Positions 23,399 through 34,539 of a stretch of DNA of 64,000 bases are shown here, one piece after another; the stretch's first letter is position 1; every line of letters begins with the position of its first letter. The position numbers and the translations under genes were made by a program. This DNA is from Sclerodactyla briareus (Eukaryota > Echinodermata > Holothuroidea > Dendrochirotida > Sclerodactylidae). The notes below the pieces were generated by a model, which was not told where the DNA came from, did not search any database, and saw only the letters and a program-made list of their open reading frames with translations. The stretch spans positions 1 through 64,000 of the forward strand of contig JAODTK010001665.1 in assembly GCA_026419785.1 (NCBI GenBank), read 5' to 3'.

Positions 23399-23400
23399 GG
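22610..23400 (+). repeat. Four diverged monomers (150-250 bp, typically about 190 bp) of element A1
   Basis: The units start near 22,620, 22,815, 22,975 and 23,146. Each unit runs through a TTCGGAAATT/TTTTGGGATG-type segment, a GGGAAGTxCCG segment, GCAATCTGGGG, TGTAAxAxTAAAAATTTC, a CGCTACGCGCCAAC-like segment and a final TGGTGGCGC-like segment. Corresponding units in the other copies (55.8-56.64 and 57.57-58.4 kb) are more alike than neighbouring units here. Confidence 0.75.
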
Positions 23401-24074
23401 ACGGGTTGGTCCTAGTTCACTCATGGTTCATTAGTAGAGTCCCGGAAGCGACATAGCGGCAACGCAGGCTTCCCCGATTTATGGTAGGTTATACGGCTTC
23501 CGGGCGGAAAAGGGTGAATTGGACACATAAACTTGCCTGCTGCAATTTAGGTTTTCCGACCAACATAAGTTCCCCGACGTTTTTTAGAGTCGGCGATCAA
23601 AGGCTGCCAATTAAACCTTGCCCGCAATATATGAAGTTTCTTTTACTCTGCTGACTAGTATCCTTGGGGGAACAATGAAGATGGCTGCCGTTGTACCTAA
23701 TGGAATGAATCACCCAATTTAAAATTCGCCAGTGCGAGACGATATTTTAATAGGCGGGAAGTATGTCGGGGTCCTAAGAGTGCTCTGAGTAATTCGTGGA
23801 TGTACGTTGTAATGTAACTAAATATAGGGGTGTCATTTTGGCCGATAAAGGCCAATGAAACATACATGAACCAGAAAATGAAAAAAAAGCGCGTTCCCAA
23901 AGAATATATCACTCTGGATTTCATTAGTTAGGTGCGAAAAGAGTTCCAGGTGCCACGGTAAATTCCTGCTGCCGGGACATGATACTGACAACAAGGGGTG
24001 ATGTATTACGTACGAAATACTGTTATTACTCAAGCATATTTATGAGGCGTTCTTTATACCACAGGTGCGTACCC

Positions 24075-24394
24075 TGAAAAAATCCGTTTGAAAGACCCCC
24101 TAATGAAGGAAAAACGGCACATCCCATGACTTAGGGACAGTAAGCAACCTCCTTAAAATTGATAACAAATTTTTATTTCAGGAAGAGTTCACCAAACAAC
24201 TTATCGCCTTAGGGATCCACTTCAAAGGTTTGCGTTGGGTGCGGTGACATTATGAAATAGAGCAAGTGAGGCATACGGTCATGAAAGCCACCAAATAAAA
24301 GAATTGCGTTGCGTCCCCATCCAAAATATTGGGGGAACTCCGCCCCCCCCCCCCCCCCCCTACGCCCCCCCCCCCCCCATTATCGCCGCCCTTG
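24075..24394 (-). mobile_element. Family A-type insertion end inside F copy 1
   Basis: The segment ends with two long C-runs (24,344-24,361 and 24,366-24,379), then ATTATCGCCGCCCTTGCA. Its reverse complement, TGCAAGGGCGGCGATAAT, matches the left TIR of the element at 36.33 kb. A CCAAAATATTGGGGG segment precedes the runs. F copy 2 has other sequence here, so this is an insertion; its left boundary is approximate. Confidence 0.6.
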
Positions 24395-25789
24395 CAACTC
24401 AGATCATATGAATGAATGAATTAACTGGAAACGTAGAGGAATTACCATTCTCATACATTTGGGAATGAAATTTGTAGCATGACAAAATTGACAGTTGTGA
24501 GGAGAGTGATCACACAGAATTTGGTGATGTATAAAAACAGAAGAGTCATTTTGTGTATGATTGAAGATCATACTGCACTCTAACGTACTGGGAGCAGGAC
24601 GGGGCGTACGCATGACAAATTACCGGATGGTTTGTAAAGTTATTCGTTTTCGATAGAGAAACAGTAGTTGGTTGAAGCACATTTTGGGTAATATTACTAC
24701 TCGTAAGCGATGCACCATCAGAGCGTATCATTAATTGTTATATTGTTACAGCAGTGAATCGTCCAAAAAATTGATCCAAAAGCGGCTAAATAATGTGAAA
24801 GAAATAGAAATTTGTGTAAATCAATGATTGTATACTTGCAGTGAATAGCGTACGGTATCTTCAGTTGATGAAATCACTTTGAATCAAGAATTCAGTCTGA
24901 GGGACAGTGGGAATTGACAATCGGAATCCCAATACTTCACTTCGGGGACTTTACAGTAGTAATTAGCACAGTCGAGGAAAAATATTTTTCTCGATTCTCG
25001 CAGGATCCATAACGATATCGAGGCTGCTCGATATTCAGTTCGCCGACGGGTTACCACTTTTGTATTTCGGCTCCATATTGGTACACATTATACTTCCCTA
25101 GCCAGTGTATAGCAAGCAATTTTGCGAAAAATGCCACTCTCTGCTCAAACCATTCAAATAATCGAAGTAGTTATGATTCCATTTCACCTCACGTTCGATG
25201 CTCGATATATACACACCCAGTTTTGCCCAGAGTTGTGTAAACCAGGTAACATTCCGCAATTTATTCCTGAAAGGTACTGTTGCTGTAGTCATAGCTAGGG
25301 ACATGCGTCGTTATGAGCCCTCACAGAAAATCGACGGCGTCGAATAGCGGTTCCCCATTAGCAATTTGAATATGTTATGGCAGAAAATATGTGCCTCTTT
25401 GATATGTAGACATTTAGAAACATGTTTCGGACAGCGGCGTAGTCAACGTTTTAGTGACGGGAGACCGAAACTAGACTGATAGATACTGGCTTGCTAATTA
25501 TGTTTGCTTTTCTTTTTTCATTGAAACGAGGGAAGTACGTGCCTGAATGTTCACCTGACAATGAAGGAACACCCAGTTTTTAAAGTAACACCCACATGAT
25601 TGAATTCTTGAGCCCATTGCTGTTGAGTTGAAAACCTATGGTTGATAACCACAGCAAGTAGGTCGTTTTCGAAAAAGAAAGCGGTATATCGTCCGTTTGC
25701 CTCATATGATTGGCCAAGGATGATTATGATTAAAGTTACAATCGAACGGAAATGTGCGAGAACAGCACATAATTATTAATTCGTTCTGA

Positions 25790-26385
25790 CCCATGCAGAG
25801 AATAATATATTCTGCGCCGCGCGATAGGATGTTGTACCTATCACTAAGCCAGCCCTGGATGAGAAGAAGTTCCATTTTTCCTTCTGAGACCAAGTATTTT
25901 TGAGACGGGAGCCAAATAACAGTATCGGACGAAATGTGTGAGACAGCATGACGTTTAAATTGCTTCTAACCAATATAATTTACAACTTTCAAGGGTAAAT
26001 TCAGTTAGTGGAAAGGCTATGTCAAGAGCCCGCGACATATGAAAAAAATCTAAAACAGTTAACAAAGAAACAGGAAGACGTATGCAGAAACAGGTATAAA
26101 ACATCAGCAAACACTGGAGCCATAAAAAAGCCCACACTAGAATATTATATAGAATTAATATAGATGCTCGCAATTATTAGGCTGTAGCCATCGCCACGCT
26201 CTTTGAAGTTGATGAAGTTCCAATTCTTTCTTCTGATTGGCCAAGGAATAATAAGTGATCCAATAACAGTGTCAAACGAAATGTGAAATGTGAACAACAT
26301 AGCATTTTACGCTTCTAATCCAGCAGTATATAATCTCTTCTCGCAATAGGATTACCACGGCCCGGCTGAGGAGAAGTCTGCCGCC
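25790..26385 (+). repeat. Tandem unit of about 170 bp, two to three units, split by an insert
   Basis: Shared landmarks are ATATTCTGC, CGCAATAGGATG-type, CCTGGATGAGAAGAAGTTCC-type, TTCTGATTGGCCAAGGA, CCAATAACAGT, AGACGAAATGTG and GCTTCTAACC. They recur at about 25,795-25,975 and 26,187-26,385, with a non-matching segment at 25,976-26,186 between them. The same unit occurs at 39,475-39,725. Confidence 0.75.
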
Positions 26386-26400
26386 GCGCTTGCCTAATCT

Positions 26401-28894
26401 GTGCAGTTGGCTTTCATCATTTATAACAATTAAACATTTGGTATTTTATCGAGATGTTTAGGTGCCTTGAAGATTTCTTAAAACAATTGTAATTTTTTTT
26501 CTTAGGGGTCTTGCCGAATATTAATAGATTAATCATCAAAAAACAACCCTTTCCGTCCTTCCGTCCAAAACTGTGAACGGGGTGTGTGTGGGGAGGGGCG
26601 GGGGTTACGAGGGTTTTAAAATGCCTTGAAAGGGAATTACCATGCTCACGTTCCAGTTCAGTTCGTATTCGCTGACCTACCCACGCCTTTGGCGCTCAGA
26701 GATTGACTACTCAGCAGAACTTAAGAGCTTGTGGTTCTCACATGGAGGGTACACGCCCCTACCCCTTCATTTATACTCGGCTTGTCTCACTAAGGTAGTA
26801 ATTTAATTTGTCCATAAATCATTGACTGAAATAGCCAGAGTCACAGCTCTCGGTGACATATTTACAAAACAACCCTGTGACCTGGTTATGATTGAAGCAG
26901 CAAATTCTGTCTTCTTGGCTATGCAGCTGTGAATATCCTCTGTCTGTATTTACTGATGTCTTTGAATGGGTCTGGTAGGAGATAGGTAGGAGCTCTATGG
27001 GCCGATATAACTTGAAGGGTGGTTAGGGCCGAGGAAACGAATGCTATTAGAATTCCCGGGTGACGTTAACTTGCCATTTCCATGCAGGAGGGCGTAGGTA
27101 TTGAGAGCTGAGAAGTTCAGGTCCACGTGATTTCACAATCAGAAGTCATGTGATGGCGACGCTACTGGAGAAGGATGACGTCATGCTATAAAAAGGAAAC
27201 TTTTGAGAGAGATTTTGAAAACAAGATGGAAATTCACTTCTCAATATTGCATGAGAACCAATGGATTAGGGATTAAGAGTACCCCAGTCGTCAGGTTGTG
27301 TAGTGGTATTATTGTTAAAGGATATCAAAAACAATATAACTTAAGGGGACCAAAATTACCCGACCACTGAACATCTACAATTTTTCACTGTGCTCTCACG
27401 TTTTGTTGACATTGTCAATCTTGACGTTCAAATGAAATATAAAGCTCCCCTATGCCAAGCCTATGCCTGGTTTTGTTTTCTAAAAGGCTTATGGAGTCCA
27501 AAGACACAGACAATTTACTTTTGAACTATCATAATCAGAATAAAGAGCATCAGGTGGGGTGGAAGACTGAACCAAAGTTGGAAACGTTTCACATCCTTAA
27601 ACGTGTAGGGCCCACTCCACTGAAATAAATCTATCGATTAAATATTCCACTTTAGTTGTGTGTTATATTTCGTGAGGAGGAGACCAGTAATGCCAAAAAC
27701 AAAGCAATAGGTTTCTCCCCTTCTTATCTGCAACTTGCATATCACTACCTATTCTTCTCCATGCTTGCGTCTTTCTTATTACGTTGAAAAGAAAAAAATC
27801 GGAGCCCTGCCCTTCATAACCCTCAATTGAGAACGTGACCTAATGTAAAAAAAAAGAAACAAAAAACAAAGGTTCATCCTCTCTTATGATCATCACCCCA
27901 CTTCTTGAACTCGATGAGGTTGTGATGGACCACATATCGCGGAGACAAAGCTTTTCCAGTTTACCCACTCACAACCATGGTAGTATGTAGAATTCGGGTT
28001 CCTTGGTTCAGGAATTTTAAGTCCGAGTGCACATCTGCGGTCATCCACGCTCTATTTTTAGGGATGCTGACCGAAGAATTTTAAATATTGAATTGCACTA
28101 TTGTTTTAAAGTCTTGCTAAAGTGAATTCGATAGACACCAATCGACCTTAAACCAATGTGAAACAGATCAATAGACCAGGATTGGCAAGGAGAGCCTCCA
28201 GATTATAAGAAGAAAAAAATAGCCAACTTATGATGTACCGACCGTGCAGTCTCCACGAAGCGAGGTGGGGCAGCCCAATTCCTGCGGTTTTTGCTGTTTA
28301 AAAAAAAAATCGCCAACTCATGCCCAAATCGGCCAATCGTTGTGTCTGATCTCCAAGGCACATTTCTCTAATGACCGTAAATGATATTGACCTTATTCCA
28401 AGACAATACAGTTCATTCCTTCGAAATGGGCAACCACAAATTTGACTTGAAACATGCTTGCGTTAACAGACATCATGCTAAAAAGCCTCTATTGTGTATG
28501 CTCTCCATGCATGACCTTGATGAAAGACATGAACCTTCAGCTATAACAGCGAGATTCTCCTCAGCAGATGTGCTTAATTTGAATGTGATATACATGATTT
28601 CGTTAGGTATCGGTTCACAGATGGTTGAAGTGCGCCCTCTTACGACCTTGAATGACCTCGACCTGGCGAAAGAAACACTCCATCCCCCACTTGGCAACCA
28701 CATGCCTTATTTGAGCTGACACATGCATACGTTCACAGACACACACGACTTAACCTAACACCATAGCACAATAGGATTAATCCTTTGCAAGTGCAACCCA
28801 TACATAATTCATATATACATACATTCATAGATAGGGCTAAGAGCTATTTGAGTTTTGCACTCACGACCACTCACGACCTCTTACGAAATTGAAT
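26401..28894. other. Relatively unique stretch
   Basis: Apart from the promoter-like cluster at 27.12-27.20 kb no feature was recognised. A 112-codon frame at 28,381-28,719 has TGACC-rich sequence like families R1, D and E and is probably repeat-derived. Confidence 0.4.
27124..27196 (+). promoter_or_regulatory. Promoter-like cluster: E-box, CRE and TATA motif
   Basis: CACGTG at 27,124-27,129 is followed by an exact CRE palindrome, TGACGTCA, at 27,176-27,183 and by TATAAAAAGG at 27,187-27,196. The CRE-TATA arrangement with a few bases between them is that of CREB-responsive core promoters. An ATG in fair context (ACAAGATGG, 27,225) opens only 16 codons, so no gene is attached by sequence alone. 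The cluster could be chance. Confidence 0.3.
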
Positions 28895-29310
28895 ACTATA
28901 CCTGACAACATGAGGTCTAACCTCGTATACCTAATGAACTTGATACTTGCTTGCGTTCGTCATATATCGTGCTGATTATTAGTGTAGTTGCCTCCTCACG
29001 GGAGTTGGAATGATCTTGACCCCCCTTTTGGCCACCCATACCAAATAGGGTTCATACTCGGCATATGTACAATCTACATACCTAAATGGAAATACGTGCT
29101 GCGTTCGTTAGTATCTTGCTGTTAAGGAGTGACAAGAAGTGTCACAAGTACACACACGCACGCCGACGCTGCGCGAACACACACACACACACACTCGCAC
29201 ACACCTACACACCGAAAACACGCACACACAAACCACAACAATGGCCTCTGCATGATAACATATATTCTTTCTGCTCTGACAATGGAACTAAAACAAGCGC
29301 AAGTCGAAAG
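28895..29310 (+). repeat. Family D copy 2
   Basis: Counterpart of 15,560-15,975 (see the landmarks there), ending in a CA tract at 29,149-29,235. It is diverged by substitutions and short indels and is non-coding. Confidence 0.8.
29149..29236. repeat. CA-rich microsatellite
   Basis: Interrupted (CA)n, including an uninterrupted stretch near 29,176-29,194, in family D copy 2. Confidence 0.85.
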
Positions 29311-31049
29311 TCTGATTGCTGCGGACGGCGAATTTACTGTGGCAAATACACTGATGTTCTTCACAATCACAGTTATGTTGTTCACATGTAATTGACCTTT
29401 ACTGACATATGTCATAACCTTGGGAATGGCTTGGAACATGTCACACATTAGCCTATATATTTGCTATCAGGCCCGGCGCAAAGAGTACCCAACCAATTCT
29501 TCCAGGCCAGTAATTAGCGATATGATACCCAACAAACCCAGCACAAAATCCTAGGCCTTTAAACAGTGGATAGTGGAAAAAACTTGGATCCACAATGGAA
29601 AGTCCAGCCAGCACCTACATCATGAGAAAGTGATGACAGATCTTTCCATAGAACTGCCGTTATCCCCCATTTCTCTGGATCCATTACACTCAGTGCGAAA
29701 AGGACATATTAAACGTTCCCCATTGTACCTGCTGTCAGCCTTGCACCCGATTGAGGGAGTAATGTAAACCAACCTCTTTCACAGAGGGTTGAATGCGAGG
29801 GCTGTGGGGTAAACAAATTGGTGTATTAATTGGAGTTATGGACATCTAATCACCTGTGGGAAACAAAAATGTAACTTAGCCTAGCCATTGGCATGCTCCA
29901 TCCACCCCCAAGTTTCAATCAACCTGAATCGATGTCACGTTTAGAATTTATGAGTGAACGTGACGAACAGAACGGACGAATTAACGAACGAACGGACAGC
30001 GAGACATGATGACTTGTAGAGCTTTGCTCACCCGCAGCTAATTCAGAGTCGTGGTAAAATTCATAAAACCTATTTTGAGTACATTACTGTTTTTTTTGTG
30101 ATATTGGCGTTTAAAAGTTACTGGTGTTATTAAAAAGAAACGTTTTACTTGCACAACGGTCATAATTGCACGTTGATTTCCCTGATTTGGACTGGCCATT
30201 GCTGACACTAGAAGGATGCTGGACCTGGAGGTCTTTGAAGGTGGTCGCGCAGGCACGTCCATCCTGGCCATCAAGCTAATATGAATGCCTGGTATAAACC
30301 TGCAAGCCCTCTACTTGTGGCCATGTCGACCACCCACATCGGCACTGGATTGGAAAACTGGCTTGCTCTCAGATGATTAGAATGAGTGGAAAATCCTAAC
30401 AAAGTAAGAAGGTAATCGATGTGGCAGTACGTCATTCTCCCTTTGTTGTGACGTCGGGCGACATTGTAAATGGCTTGTTTGGTAATTATCGACAACAGGT
30501 GCCTATATTTGGTAATACATTCTGGGCATGAGGCCCTTAACAGGTTTTCTCATATTGAATCACCCATGGTGTGCTCATCTTAATATTAAGAATATTCCAC
30601 TATTTTAACACTGTCTCTAAGTACCAGTAATGGACATTGTCGTTATGGCACGTTACTTTCGATGTTATTTTAACCCAGGTGACAAATGAATTTTTGGGTC
30701 ACCTAAGACGGGCTACGTAATTGATTATGTTATGTGCATTTGTGTAAAAAAAAAAAAAAATATTATCATAGGTAGTTCGTATTACATTCTACAAATTGGT
30801 GATACATATTTTGTGTCAAAATGTTTCCCACGTATTAAATGCTACGGGGACGGCGTTAGAAATATGCAAAGCACTATTGTATTGACATCATATGATATCA
30901 TATGGCAAACATGTTCTTGACTTGGTTTTTTTTACTTTGGTTATCGCATTTACATAAGCGATTAATGCATTCATGGATCATATGAAGCATAAAAGCCGTT
31001 TGCCACATATTGTTTAATTGCTATAGGGCGCCCTCTAACTTTTCGTTCC
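29311..31049. other. Unresolved stretch
   Basis: No gene or repeat copy recognised. Minus-strand frames of 74-78 codons at 30,038-30,495 abut each other but show no motif. An A-run lies at 30,747-30,760. Confidence 0.4.
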
Positions 31050-32449
31050 GCTTCCAACGCGAAGCGAAAGTATAGCGTGGTTGGGACTAATTGTTGCTCC
31101 GCCATATTCAGTTTCGTGGAAAATGCCGATAACAACCACGAAGAAGTTTTTACTGCATGCATGGTCGCACAACATTGGTCGCACAAAAGATGGTTGATGA
31201 AACATCAGTGACTTCAACGATGGGGGCACACCCCCCCCCCCCCTCTCTCCCAGAAATAATAATAGGTTTCTTGCCCGAATTAGGTCAGGAAAACTTGACC
31301 GGAAAATCGGGCGCCTCTAATTGCAATATTTTCATCCCAAGAATAATTGCTCGAGAAAAACTGAGTGCATATTAACGATTGGATAGAAAAAAAGACGGCA
31401 AATCGCCAAGCTTTACCCGATATCGACTTTCGAAATGATTGCCATGGTAATGGTGTTATCACAGCCTTATTATTGTTGGATACACAAATCGTTAGGGTCT
31501 CGGTAGGCGTAAGCTGCTGCTAAAAAACAGCGATCTGATATCACTGAAAAATCATATATGTTCCAAATGCCCGTCTAATTATCTTTCAGCCCCTCCTATT
31601 TTCTGGTATAGTTGTTGAAATTTTAAATATAGGGAGGAGGGAAGTGAGAATGTCGCGTGTGTGCTTCGCGGAGGCTATCATGATTGGCTTGAATCCGTAT
31701 AGTGAAGACAAATTCCCCATTATTAAAAGTTTGTGCAACGAGTGGCCATATTCTGGCAGTTGTAGTGTCTGACGCAGGGCTAGATAATCAATAAGGAGTA
31801 GCCAAGATAAACGACACTGTGAACTAGCTGATATTGAGGAGGCTCTCGCGGAAGGGACGGGGGTTGTGTCCTAGTCACTTGCTGTTATGGTATGAAGCTC
31901 CGGGTGGCTACGGTTTCAAACATGCTTCCCCGATGTGATAGGTACGTTCCTGACGGGAGGGTTGGACACCTACACTTGCCTGCTGCAGGTTAGTTTTTCC
32001 TAGTGCTTATTCCGCGTTGTTTTTCCCTTCTTCCCATTTCCTCCTCCGCGGCGATCAAAAGCTCAAATTAACCTTACCTCGTATTCTTATAATGTTCATC
32101 CTCTGCTGAGTAATTCTGGTTCATCATTGAGCTGGGTACAATTGTTATCAAAGGGTGAGTGTGGAGCACCCGCCCTTGGGCTAGACCGGTTGGGTCGTTT
32201 CGCGTTTCGGCGTATGGTTACACCCTGTACGTAAGTATCGCGCTGACTGTGAATGCCATAGTTCCTTTTCTCTGTCTCGCCTATATTATGGACGATCGGC
32301 AGGACGGACAGAACAGAGGGCCGTACTACATCGAATGCTGACATTCATAGGACTGGTGATTCAGCACTTGTTTCGGGGCAAACCTCACCGGAACGCCCTA
32401 ACAAGGGCTACCAATCGAGCATGTTCGGAACATTAAGACGGCGTCCAAG

Positions 32450-32935
32450 ATGGCTGTCGTTACCGAGTTCCGTGGAATGCATAAAAGAACAAATCGCCCA
32501 ACTTGCTATTCTTCAGAGCGAGTCGATAATGGGTAGGTCCGATAAGGGATGTATATTTCCAAGGTTTTTCGTGTTTTAAGAGCGCTTCTGACAATTCGTG
32601 GATGTACTGTTGTCAATTAAACTAAATGTATGGGTTTGTCATATTGCGATCAAGGGTTAATAAACATTGACATAAACCAAAAAACAGGATAAAAAAGCGG
32701 GAATGATGGCTGTCGTTACCGAGGCCGGATGCTAACAAACAGAATCGCTCAACTTAAAATTCGCCAGTTGTATGCGAGTCGATAATGTTCAACAGTTCAA
32801 TAGGGATGATAATATTCGAAGGTTTTAGTTTTTAAGAGACTTCTGACAATTCATGGATTACTAGCTGTTGTCAGGTAAATAATATCGGGTGTCATTCAGA
32901 GGGCCGTATAGGGTACTAACCATTGACAACCCCCC
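32450..32935 (+). repeat. Tandem duplication within F copy 2, period about 250 bp
   Basis: The first unit starts at AAGATGGCTGTCGTTACCGAG (about 32,450) and the second at GATGGCTGTCGTTACCGAGG (about 32,705). Both run through GCGAGTCGATAATG, AAGGTTTT, TTTTAAGAG, CTTCTGACAATTC and a TGGATxxACTxxTGTTGTCA segment. F copy 1 has one unit (23,672-23,850). Long C-runs and A-runs (32,931-32,980) follow. Confidence 0.75.
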
Positions 32936-33119
32936 CCCCCCCCCCCACCCCCCCCCCCAAAAAAAAAAAACAAAAAAAACTGGTAATAAGCTTGTTTCCA
33001 AAAGAATATCACCACTATGCTTTTCATAGATTTAGGTGCAATGAGTTTCATGGTCGCCATTGTAACATTCTCTGTTTGCAGAGTGTACTGACAACATGAT
33101 TGACTAAGGTGGCTTTTTA

Positions 33120-34470
33120 CTATGCACGCGATGTGCGAAATGTGCGAATACCGCCGACAAAGAAAGGTTTTCGCTCCTTAAATCATTCCTATGGTTCCTT
33201 CATTCGGCACGCGCGAATGGGCGAAATGTGCTAACGTGCGATTTTTTTTTGTCGGGGGTCCGCGACAAAAACCGAATTGTCAGGTGACCATTCAAATCGC
33301 GTGTCGCGCGCGACCGCTCGCGATTTATGACCAATATGGAACGGGCGCCGAATGGGAACACCATATACTGAAATTTCAGTATTTTGCTGGCAAATAGGCA
33401 TTCGTGTCCACATAACAGCGTGCAATTTTCCTTTATATTCGCCTGTTGAATAGGCCTACCTAGTCTTATTGCATTTTCTAACTGTGCCGTACGTTCGAAA
33501 AGCGGCATAGGATGGATTGTTGAATCGTTTTATAATCTGATCGGTGGGAATTTTTCCCCAAGGTCTCGGGAATCTGCGCACTTCGGGTTGGATAGATCTC
33601 ATCGGGGAATCGACCAACCCAAGAATATTAGCCCTCTTTTGACCCACCCAGGCATGAAATACTAAAACTACTGAACAACTCCATCCCGGAAAATGTCATG
33701 TCGTGTCTAGCCATAATCCATTTCACTTGTACTCATTCATATTCAACTAGAAACAAAGAGTGAATTTCAACCCCAATGAAGTGGTCACTCGCACACCTCG
33801 AACGTAGAGTGTAATTTCACTCTAATAGACCTGAAGTATCATCTATAATGGGCGAAGAATTCCGCTCAATGGAGTGAAATGCGCTCTGAATAGGATTGTG
33901 ATGATCCACCGTACTCGTCATCTCTATGGAAACATTGGAGTGGTCGCAGCACACAAAAGTCACTCTAGATGAGTGAAAGTATGCGCCCATATGGGCGAAG
34001 AGCGAAGATGGTTCTACAAGAGTGAATGTGAGTAATGATCACACCGCACACTAATGGGAGTGAACATCACTCTTTGTTTTATAGGAGTGTGTCGCTGTGA
34101 CCATTTTTTGGAAATTCTCTAAGGGAATACATGCCCATATCCGATATCCGATAGGCCCATAGCCTACAGGCTGTGGCCGTCAATTGGGTGATCTGCGTTC
34201 GCCCATGTTTCGTCCTCAATAAGGAGGTATATCCTGGTGGGCAAAAATGGAACTCTTGCTCAAATTGCTTGCTCACGAGGCCGTGTTCCTTGCCGTTTCG
34301 CGCCTAAATAGCGCTCTTCTAGTTCTGTGTTCCGCCGCGAATTTATTTCGCGAGTCGCGATTCGCGTGCGTAGTAAATACCCACGCGACACGCGACACGC
34401 GATGGCCCGTTCGGGAAATCGCCTGTCGTTTTGCCTCTTCGGCGATTCGCGCATTCGCGTGCCTGTAAAG
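33120..34470. mobile_element. Long-TIR DNA element with CGCG-rich ends, inserted in F copy 2
   Basis: The left arm (about 33,205-33,355) and the reverse complement of the right arm (about 34,290-34,466) share, in order, GGCACGCG, AATG, GCGAA, CGATTT, TCGCGTGTCGCG, TCGCGA and GGAAC. The left end also has a second partial arm at 33,124-33,150 (GCACGCGATGTGCGAAATG). Comparison with F copy 1 shows it is an insertion. Arms of 150-170 bp and no transposase mark it as non-autonomous. The GGCACGCG ends recall hAT-type termini, but the target-site duplication is not clear. It carries a smaller TIR element inside. Confidence 0.7.
33751..34079. mobile_element. Small TIR element (MITE-like), 329 bp, perfect 13-bp inverted ends
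   Basis: The left end is AAACAAAGAGTGA (33,751-33,763) and the right end is TCACTCTTTGTTT (34,067-34,079), exact reverse complements. CTAG precedes the left end and TATAG follows the right end, so the inversion may extend imperfectly. The interior is full of GAGTGAA and TTCACTC in both orientations, giving many possible fold-backs. It lies wholly inside the CGCG-rich element, so it is the younger insertion. No ORF. Confidence 0.8.
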
Positions 34471-34539
34471 GCAGCTTATAATGTGTACATGTGAAATGGC
34501 TGTATTATATAGCATATATGGGGCGTTTTATACCACAAG

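Larger units (their letters stand above)
21050..26400 (+). repeat. Long diverged direct repeat F, copy 1 (with insertions)
   Basis: Segments match 31,050-39,725 in the same order. They include a GATGAAACATCAGT block, a GATAGAAAAAGGGCGGCAAA block, ATATCACTxxxAAATCATATATG, a GGCTTCCCCGAT...ACTTGCCTGCTGCA block, AAGATGGCTG, ATTCGTGGATGTAC, an AAGAATATxxCAC block, TTTATACCACA, ACTGGAAACGTAG, a CAATGAAGGAA block, GTTGATAACC and the 38.7-39.7 kb tandem units. Copy 1 is interrupted by element A1 and by a second insertion ending near 24,394. The ancestral unit was several kb long; no coding region was recognised in it. Confidence 0.8.

Noticed and set aside
22610..23400. CRISPR array
   Set aside because: Units are about 190 bp, diverged along their whole length, with no alternation of identical short repeats and unique spacers. 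The context is eukaryotic.
27225..27272. Short ORF downstream of the CRE/TATA cluster
   Set aside because: It has only 16 codons and no splice donor before the stop.
28381..28719. 112-codon plus-strand frame
   Set aside because: The sequence has the TGACC-rich phrasing of the CA-ended repeats just downstream, a shadow frame exists on the other strand, and no domain is visible.
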